Part shown: in pieces, positions 5,824-10,366 of the stretch
Numbering within the stretch: the stretch's first letter is position 1
How the letters are laid out: each line of letters begins with the position of its first letter
NCBI GenBank assembly: GCA_964576255.1
Contig: CAZNUK010000071.1
Coordinates: 1 to 10,366 of the forward strand
Length of the DNA: 10,366 bases
Direction of reading: 5' to 3'
From: Eshraghiella sp964576255
Lineage (GTDB): Bacteria > Bacillota > Clostridia > Lachnospirales > Lachnospiraceae
Notes under the pieces: generated by a model
Seen by the model: the letters and a program-made list of their open reading frames with translations, nothing else
Databases searched by the model: none
Told to the model about the DNA's origin: nothing
Position numbers and translations under genes: made by a program

Positions 5824-7233
5824 ATGGAAAAATTTTTTAAACTAAAAGAGCGTGGTACTAATGTACGAACGGAACTACTTGCGGGATTAACCACTTTTTT
5901 TGCAATGGTGTATATTCTTATGGTTAATGCCAATATGTTCTCTGACCCATTCGGAGATGGAAGTAATCCTCTGGGGGTATCCTTTGGTGCAATATATATT
6001 GCAACAGCTTTATCGGCTATAATAGGAACTGTTCTTATGGGCCTGTTAGCTAATTTACCATTAGCATTATGTACAGGAATGGGTCTTAATGCATTTTTTG
6101 TATATACTGTATGTATTGAGATTGGATTGTCATATTCTAATGCTTTGGTATTAATTCTTTTTGAGGGACTTGTTTTTGTTCTTTTAACAGTAACCGGACT
6201 TCGTAAAAAAATGTTTGATGCCATACCTAAGCCGGTTAGAGATGCAACAACAGCAGGAATTGGACTGTTTATTGCTTTTATCGGATTGCAGAATTCAGGA
6301 ATAATTGTTCCAAGCGATTCTACCGCAGTAACCCTTGGTTCTTTCAATATTCTTAAGGGGAATTGGGAGAGTATGATGCCGGCAGTTGTAACCATTGTCG
6401 CATTTCTTGTATTGATTATTCTTACCAAAAAGAATGTCAGAGGAGCAGTTTTTATTGCTATTATTGGTGGTACAGGCTTATATTATCTCCTTGGATTAAC
6501 GATTAATGGTTTTTATGATGGAATTAATATGTCGATAATGAGTCCATTGGATGGATTTAAGCAGTTTGCAACAGATTCATTTGGAAGAGTAATTAAAGAG
6601 GGATTTGATTTTAGTTCATTTATTGAGGCTAATGGTGTAGCTAACCTTGTGCTTACGATTTTAACAACATCACTTGCTTTTTGTATGGTGGATATGTTTG
6701 ATACTATGGCTACTCTTTATGGTGCAGTTTCACAGGGAAATATTCTCAATGAAGATGGTTCTGTACCTAATATGGAAAAGGCTATGTTATCAGACGCAGT
6801 AGCAACCGTGTCAGGAGCAGTATGTGGAACATCCACTGTTACAACTGTTGCAGAATCAGCATCAGGAATTGTAGCTGGAGGAAGAACCGGATTAACAGCC
6901 ATTGCAACATCTGTAATGCTTGTGGCAGCTATGTTTTTAAGCCCTGTTGCCCAGCTTATTCCAAACTGTGCTACAGCACCGGCACTTATCTATGTTGGAG
7001 TATTAATGATTTCATCTATTAAAGGTGTGGACTGGAGTTCAGTAGATGTGGCAGCCCCGGCATTTATCACATTTGCTATGATGCCATTGTCATATAACAT
7101 TTCTTATGGTATTGCATTTGGTATTATTTCATATGTTATTATTAGCGTATTCACAGGAAAAGCTAAAGAAGTTAAGATTAGTACATGGATTATAGCGTTA
7201 ATGTTCGTAGCAATGCTATTATTAACACACTAG
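5824..7233 (+). CDS. NCS2 family permease, AzgA/PbuG-type purine (adenine/guanine/hypoxanthine) transporter
   Basis: This inner-membrane protein of 469 residues imports purine bases, most likely by proton symport. The N-terminus MEKFFKLKERGTNVRTELLA followed by GLTTFFAMVYILMVNANMF is the hallmark of the AzgA branch. Further family motifs are TGMGLNAFFVY (84-94), PVRDATTAGIGLFIAFIGLQ (127-146), MVDMFDTMATLYG, and GTSTVTTVAESASGIVAGGR, which lies in the substrate-binding half. The sequence holds about 12-14 hydrophobic segments, and its length is normal and complete. Which purine it prefers cannot be told; PbuG (hypoxanthine/guanine) and PbuO (guanine) are the closest named relatives I can suggest. 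It has its own promoter and ends at a long inverted repeat. I see no purine riboswitch, since the leader is only about 26 bases, so control must be by a protein or constitutive. Confidence 0.93.
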   Translation: MEKFFKLKERGTNVRTELLAGLTTFFAMVYILMVNANMFSDPFGDGSNPLGVSFGAIYIATALSAIIGTVLMGLLANLPLALCTGMGLNAFFVYTVCIEIGLSYSNALVLILFEGLVFVLLTVTGLRKKMFDAIPKPVRDATTAGIGLFIAFIGLQNSGIIVPSDSTAVTLGSFNILKGNWESMMPAVVTIVAFLVLIILTKKNVRGAVFIAIIGGTGLYYLLGLTINGFYDGINMSIMSPLDGFKQFATDSFGRVIKEGFDFSSFIEANGVANLVLTILTTSLAFCMVDMFDTMATLYGAVSQGNILNEDGSVPNMEKAMLSDAVATVSGAVCGTSTVTTVAESASGIVAGGRTGLTAIATSVMLVAAMFLSPVAQLIPNCATAPALIYVGVLMISSIKGVDWSSVDVAAPAFITFAMMPLSYNISYGIAFGIISYVIISVFTGKAKEVKISTWIIALMFVAMLLLTH

Positions 7234-7251
7234 GATTTTTAAGAAGAAATA

Positions 7252-7310
7252 GAATAGTGATATGGTTGGTCGCCTAGAGAAACTAAAAGGTAACAACCAT
7301 ATCACTATTC
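7252..7310. terminator. 17-bp perfect inverted repeat between convergent genes, probable terminator
   Basis: GAATAGTGATATGGTTG (7252-7268) pairs perfectly with CAACCATATCACTATTC (7294-7310) around a 25-base loop. It lies between the ends of the permease (7233) and the deacetylase (7316). There is no clear T-run on either side, and the loop is long for an intrinsic terminator. An RNA-stabilising hairpin or a short mobile repeat are alternatives. Confidence 0.55.
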
Positions 7311-7315
7311 GATTC

Positions 7316-8311
7316 TTACTGTAATAACCCGATTGTGTAATTTTGCTGTAAGCTATCAATTAAATCTCCAAGCATTGCAACGTTGGTATTAGATACTCCA
7401 TGAAGAAGATATATTGCTCCGGGATGAGCTTTGTTAATTGCATTGGCTAAGGCTGTGCTAACATCAGGCTGATTATCTGTAAAATAATCTGCATATGCAA
7501 AACTCCACATAATTGATTTGTAACCAAGATTCTGAGTAAGAGCAAGGGACTGATATGAAAAATGTCCCATTGGTGGCCTGAAAAGAGTAATTGTGTAATT
7601 ATAGTTTTCAAGTATGTAATTATGCAATGTCAAAATTTCAGCGGCCATCTGGTCTGTTGTAAGGCTTGGCATAGATTGATGATTGGTTGAGTGATTACCA
7701 AGCATATGTCCCTCATCAATAATTCGCTGAATTGTTTCAGGGTTTTTTTGAATAAATGACATAGTTGGGAAAAATACAGCTTTAACCCCTTTTTCTGCTA
7801 AAACATCAAGTATCTTAGAGGTGTTATTATTATATTCATAGCCCAAATCAAAAGTTAAATATATTTCCTCAGAATCCAGCTTTACGAAATATGCGCCGTA
7901 GTTGCCATATGCGTTTTGTGCGTTAACAGCGGCATGGGGACGATTGAGAGAATCCACGTTAACACCAGGTCCGTAGGAGACCAAAGTATTATCAAGTCCT
8001 GCTATTTCATTATCGCTATAAGAAGGAGTTGTCGGAGCTTCGGTAGGGGCAGTAGTTGTAGTTTCCTCTGTCGGAGCTTCGGTAGTCTCTTCTTCATCCT
8101 GATTTGTAGTTGTCTCATCGTTAGTTGGTTGTGTGTCTTCTTCGACATTTGAAGAAGCTGTTTCGCTATTACTGTCGGATGAAGTGCCGGAATTCGGTGT
8201 TGTGGAGTCGTTACCAGAGGTTCCAACAGCAGAAGTATTCCCTCCACATCCTGTAATAGATATGAAAATAAGTGCAATTAAAGTAAAAAATCCAAGTTTT
8301 ACCCGTTTCAT
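7316..8311 (-). CDS. Lipoprotein polysaccharide deacetylase (NodB domain, PdaA-like)
   Basis: The 331-residue protein is a lipoprotein: basic MKRVK, hydrophobic core, lipobox ITGC with C22. Residues 23-97 are a Ser/Thr/Glu linker with TEAPTE-like repeats, which would carry the enzyme through the wall. The NodB domain covers about 140-330: TFDLGYE (153-159, catalytic D155), metal-binding GNHSTNH (H207, H211), RPPMGHFS (245-252), WSFAYADY and YLLHG (301-305). The TFDxGYE form of motif 1, in place of TFDDGP, is characteristic of the PdaA group, which removes acetyl groups from N-acetylmuramic acid in spore cortex and other peptidoglycan. Its substrate here is not proven. The start ATG has AAAGGAG 6 bases upstream and a promoter behind it. 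It is divergent from spo0A, with Spo0A-box-like sites between. A role in spore or stationary-phase wall remodelling is inferred. Confidence 0.9.
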   Translation of the reverse strand: MKRVKLGFFTLIALIFISITGCGGNTSAVGTSGNDSTTPNSGTSSDSNSETASSNVEEDTQPTNDETTTNQDEEETTEAPTEETTTTAPTEAPTTPSYSDNEIAGLDNTLVSYGPGVNVDSLNRPHAAVNAQNAYGNYGAYFVKLDSEEIYLTFDLGYEYNNNTSKILDVLAEKGVKAVFFPTMSFIQKNPETIQRIIDEGHMLGNHSTNHQSMPSLTTDQMAAEILTLHNYILENYNYTITLFRPPMGHFSYQSLALTQNLGYKSIMWSFAYADYFTDNQPDVSTALANAINKAHPGAIYLLHGVSNTNVAMLGDLIDSLQQNYTIGLLQ

Positions 8312-8322
8312 AAAATTCTCCT

Positions 8323-8329
8323 TTCGACA
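8323..8329 (-). promoter_or_regulatory. Spo0A-box-like site in the deacetylase leader
   Basis: The minus strand reads TGTCGAA, a full match to the 0A box core. It overlaps the deacetylase ribosome binding site region, downstream of the -10, a place where Spo0A would repress. It is one arm of an 11-bp inverted repeat (8322-8332 with 8387-8397). Confidence 0.5.
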
Positions 8330-8343
8330 TTAAATTCTTTGTA

Positions 8344-8372
8344 ATTATACAGTATTTTAAAGGGGTTATAAA
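8344..8372 (-). promoter_or_regulatory. Promoter of the deacetylase gene
   Basis: On the minus strand there is TTTATA (8372-8367), a 17-base spacer and TATAAT (8349-8344). The -10 is perfect and the -35 matches four of six bases. Transcription would start near 8337, about 26 bases before the ATG. Confidence 0.6.
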
Positions 8373-8389
8373 GAACTTTTTAATAATAA

Positions 8390-8405
8390 TGTCGAAATTT
8401 GCGAA
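8390..8405 (+). promoter_or_regulatory. Spo0A-box-like sites upstream of the spo0A promoter
   Basis: TGTCGAA (8390-8396) matches the 0A box core exactly and is followed by TTGCGAA (8399-8405), a one-mismatch copy 9 bases on. They lie just upstream of the spo0A -35, which fits autoregulation as known in other sporulating Firmicutes. Confidence 0.55.
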
Positions 8406-8414
8406 AAAAATATG

Positions 8415-8444
8415 TTGAAAAAATATTATATATATTTTTATAAT
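8415..8444 (+). promoter_or_regulatory. Promoter of spo0A (housekeeping sigma type)
   Basis: TTGAAA (8415-8420), an 18-base AT-only spacer and TATAAT (8439-8444) form a good vegetative promoter, with a start near 8451 and a leader of about 55 bases. Confidence 0.7.
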
Positions 8445-8492
8445 GTCTTACGTAGGCAAAATATGGCAGTTTTGGTTATATTTTAAATTGAA

Positions 8493-8499
8493 TGGAGGA
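8493..8499 (+). promoter_or_regulatory. Ribosome binding site fixing the spo0A start
   Basis: TGGAGGA lies 6 bases before the ATG at 8506. The in-frame ATG at 8443 overlaps the -10 box and lies before the transcript start, so the 21 extra residues it would add are not real. Confidence 0.85.
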
Positions 8500-8505
8500 T
8501 ATTTA

Positions 8506-9306
8506 ATGGGAAAACTTACATGTGCAATTGCAGATGACAATGACAGGATGCTTCAATTAATGGGAGATGTTCTTGAAACGGACCCGGACGTGCAGCTTGT
8601 ATGTAAAGCCCACAACGGAGAGGAGCTTTTAAAAGATATTAAGCTTAAGCAGCCTGATTTAGTGCTTTTGGACATAATAATGCCTAAGTTGGATGGACTG
8701 GCAGTAATGGAAAGAGTGAACGAGGATAACTCGATTAAGAAAAAACCATATTTTATTGTGGTATCAGCAGTGGGTCAAGAGGGAATTACAGAGGATGCTT
8801 TTAATCTGGGAGCTAACTACTACATACTTAAACCTTTTGATAATAACACCCTTCTTAACAGGATTAAATATGTTAAAAATAATATGGGAAGACACCCTGC
8901 TAATAATAATGTTAAAAAACAGAATGAGCAGATTAGAAAAGAGGATTTATCTGTAAGTCTTGAAAATGATGTTACAGAAATTATTCATGAGATTGGCGTT
9001 CCTGCTCATATTAAAGGATATCAGTACCTTAGAGATTCAATAATTATGGTAATTAATGACATGGAAATGTTAAACTGCATTACCAAGGTTTTGTATCCTA
9101 CAATTGCCAAAAAATACAATACAACCTCAAGCAGAGTTGAGAGAGCTATAAGGCACGCTATTGAGGTTGCGTGGACCAGAGGCAAGGTTGAAGTTCTGGA
9201 TTCTCTTTTTGGTTATACTATTAACAATGGCAAAGGGAAACCGACTAATTCAGAATTTATAGCATTAATATCTGATAAAATACGTCTGGATTACAAAATG
9301 AGATAA
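8506..9306 (+). CDS. spo0A: Stage 0 sporulation response regulator Spo0A
   Basis: Spo0A is the phosphorylation-controlled master regulator of sporulation and stationary-phase genes in Firmicutes. The 266-residue protein is intact. The receiver domain (about 1-120) has the acidic pocket D10-D11, phospho-acceptor D56 in LVLLDIIMP, and K109 in YYILKP. A charged linker follows (about 121-145). The DNA-binding domain (about 148-266) has VPAHIKGYQYLRDSI and the recognition helix SSRVERAIRHAIEVAWTRGK, which is nearly invariant in the family, so TGTCGAA boxes should be its target. Two such boxes lie upstream. In many clostridia spoIVB precedes spo0A; here a divergent PdaA-like deacetylase does. glgA follows 68 bases later in the same direction, without an obvious terminator. 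The intact receiver and recognition helix suggest a spore-former, or a recent descendant of one. Confidence 0.97.
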   Translation: MGKLTCAIADDNDRMLQLMGDVLETDPDVQLVCKAHNGEELLKDIKLKQPDLVLLDIIMPKLDGLAVMERVNEDNSIKKKPYFIVVSAVGQEGITEDAFNLGANYYILKPFDNNTLLNRIKYVKNNMGRHPANNNVKKQNEQIRKEDLSVSLENDVTEIIHEIGVPAHIKGYQYLRDSIIMVINDMEMLNCITKVLYPTIAKKYNTTSSRVERAIRHAIEVAWTRGKVEVLDSLFGYTINNGKGKPTNSEFIALISDKIRLDYKMR

Positions 9307-9334
9307 AAAATGTGTTTCTTTTACACCTCCGTTA

Positions 9335-9343
9335 TGGTACAAT
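9335..9343 (+). promoter_or_regulatory. Extended -10 promoter candidate for glgA
   Basis: TGGTACAAT is a good extended -10 with only a poor -35 (TTTCTT at 9315-9320). A start near 9350 leaves a leader of about 25 bases with GGAGG at 9363-9367, 7 bases before the ATG. Confidence 0.6.
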
Positions 9344-9374
9344 GGTAGTAGTGATTTGCTATGGAGGTAGTCAG

Positions 9375-10366
9375 ATGAAGAACATACTATTTATTGCTTC
9401 AGAAGCAGTACCTTTTATTAAGACTGGGGGATTGGCAGATGTTGCCGGATCATTACCTAAATATTTTGATAAAGATGAATATGATGTCAGGGTAATGATT
9501 CCTAATTATAAATGTATCCCACAGAAATATAAGGAACAGATGCATTTTATTACTAATTTCTACATGGATTTAGCATGGAGAAGACAGTATGTAGGAATTA
9601 TGGAAATGGAATATGAAGGTGTCCATTTTTACTTTATTGATAATGAGTATTATTTTGACGGATATAAGCCATATGGATATATTCATCAGGATATAGAGAA
9701 GTTTGCTTTCTTTAGTAAGGCTGCTTTATCATCACTGCCACTTATTGGTTTTAGGCCGGATATTATTCATTGTCATGACTGGCAGACAGGAATTGTGCCT
9801 GTATATATGAAGGAACGTTTTAGTCAGGATTTCTTCTGGGGAATGAAATCTGTTATGACAATACATAACCTGAAATTTCAGGGTATATATGATATGAAGA
9901 CCATTAAGGATGCTACAGGACTTCCGGCGTCATTCTTTACACCGGATAAGTTAGAGGCATATGGTGATGCGAACCTTCTTAAGGGTGGCATTGTATACGC
10001 AGATTATGTTACCACTGTTAGCCAGAGCTATGCAGAAGAGATTAAGATGCCATTTTACGGCGAGAAGCTGGATGGACTTATAAGAGCAAGGTCTAATTGT
10101 CTTGCAGGTATTGTTAACGGAATTGATTATGAAGAATTTAATCCTGAAACCGATACCAGAATTGTTAAGAATTACAACCAGAAAACTTTCCGTAAAGAGA
10201 AGGTTAAGAATAAAGTTGCACTTCAGAAAGAATTGGGACTTGAGGTTGACCCTAAGAAGTTCATGATTGGTGTAGTTTCAAGACTTACAGACCAGAAGGG
10301 CTTTGATTTAATTGCATATGTTATGGATGAGCTTTGTTCAGAGGATGTACAGCTTGTAGTTCTTGG
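9375..10366 (+). CDS. glgA: Glycogen (starch) synthase, N-terminal 330 residues; cut by the window end
   Basis: GlgA transfers glucose from ADP-glucose to the growing alpha-1,4-glucan (GT5 family, GT-B fold) in the cytoplasm. The N-terminal domain begins MKNILFIASEAVPFIKTGGLADVAGSLPK, with the KTGGL motif (15-19) that binds ADP-glucose. Also visible are PDIIHCHDWQTG (134-145), TIHNLKFQGIY, DYVTTVSQSYAEEI and GIVNGIDYEEFNPE, all standard in bacterial GlgA, followed by the start of the C-terminal Rossmann domain (GVVSRLTDQKGFDLI). Full-length enzymes have about 480 residues, so roughly the last 150 lie beyond the window. The reading frame stays open to the last base. No other glg gene is visible. 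Its position after spo0A could tie glycogen storage to entry into stationary phase, which is inference. Confidence 0.96.
   Translation, partial: MKNILFIASEAVPFIKTGGLADVAGSLPKYFDKDEYDVRVMIPNYKCIPQKYKEQMHFITNFYMDLAWRRQYVGIMEMEYEGVHFYFIDNEYYFDGYKPYGYIHQDIEKFAFFSKAALSSLPLIGFRPDIIHCHDWQTGIVPVYMKERFSQDFFWGMKSVMTIHNLKFQGIYDMKTIKDATGLPASFFTPDKLEAYGDANLLKGGIVYADYVTTVSQSYAEEIKMPFYGEKLDGLIRARSNCLAGIVNGIDYEEFNPETDTRIVKNYNQKTFRKEKVKNKVALQKELGLEVDPKKFMIGVVSRLTDQKGFDLIAYVMDELCSEDVQLVVL

Noticed and set aside
8450..8495. Sigma-H promoter for spo0A
   Set aside because: ATTGAAT near 8487 could serve as -10, but no AGGA-type -35 lies 11-12 bases before it.

Overview
The window looks like the chromosome of a low-G+C Gram-positive anaerobe of the Clostridia, most likely Lachnospiraceae-like. 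The evidence is spo0A, a DegV protein, an NCS2 purine permease, an AT-rich backbone with strong AGGAGG ribosome binding sites, and a sortase-anchored surface protein. Bases 1-2035 differ in character: they are visibly richer in G+C (about half, against about a third elsewhere) and use different codons, so they look acquired.

Region 1 (1-2035) appears to be the end of a diversity-generating retroelement (DGR) or its remains. It starts with the broken C-terminal end of a reverse transcriptase, whose two halves lie in different frames. A secreted, sortase-anchored protein of 582 residues follows. Its DUF6273 domain (C-type-lectin-like) carries a WWLRSP...ARPAFNLNL block that looks like a DGR variable region. 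Two compact hairpins lie just downstream of that block, where DGR target-recognition structures are known to sit. No template repeat lies in the window and the reverse transcriptase is broken. The target is therefore either frozen or served from elsewhere.

Region 2 (2036-4790) is the AT-rich backbone. argC (arginine biosynthesis) and a Nudix hydrolase overlap by 4 bases. A long hairpin that buries a ribosome binding site follows, then an unrecognised membrane-anchored extracellular protein. A bidirectional terminator separates that gene from the convergent degV.

Region 3 (4791-7315) holds degV (minus) and an NCS2/AzgA-type purine permease (plus), divergent from back-to-back promoters. A 17-bp perfect inverted repeat ends the permease unit.

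Region 4 (7316-10366) holds a lipoprotein polysaccharide deacetylase of PdaA type (minus), divergent from spo0A. Two sequences matching the Spo0A box (TGTCGAA) lie in mirror orientation between them, which suggests that Spo0A controls itself and perhaps the deacetylase. The glycogen synthase gene glgA follows spo0A and runs off the window end. The neighbourhood links stationary-phase or sporulation control, cell wall modification and carbon storage, although that link is inference from gene order and sites.
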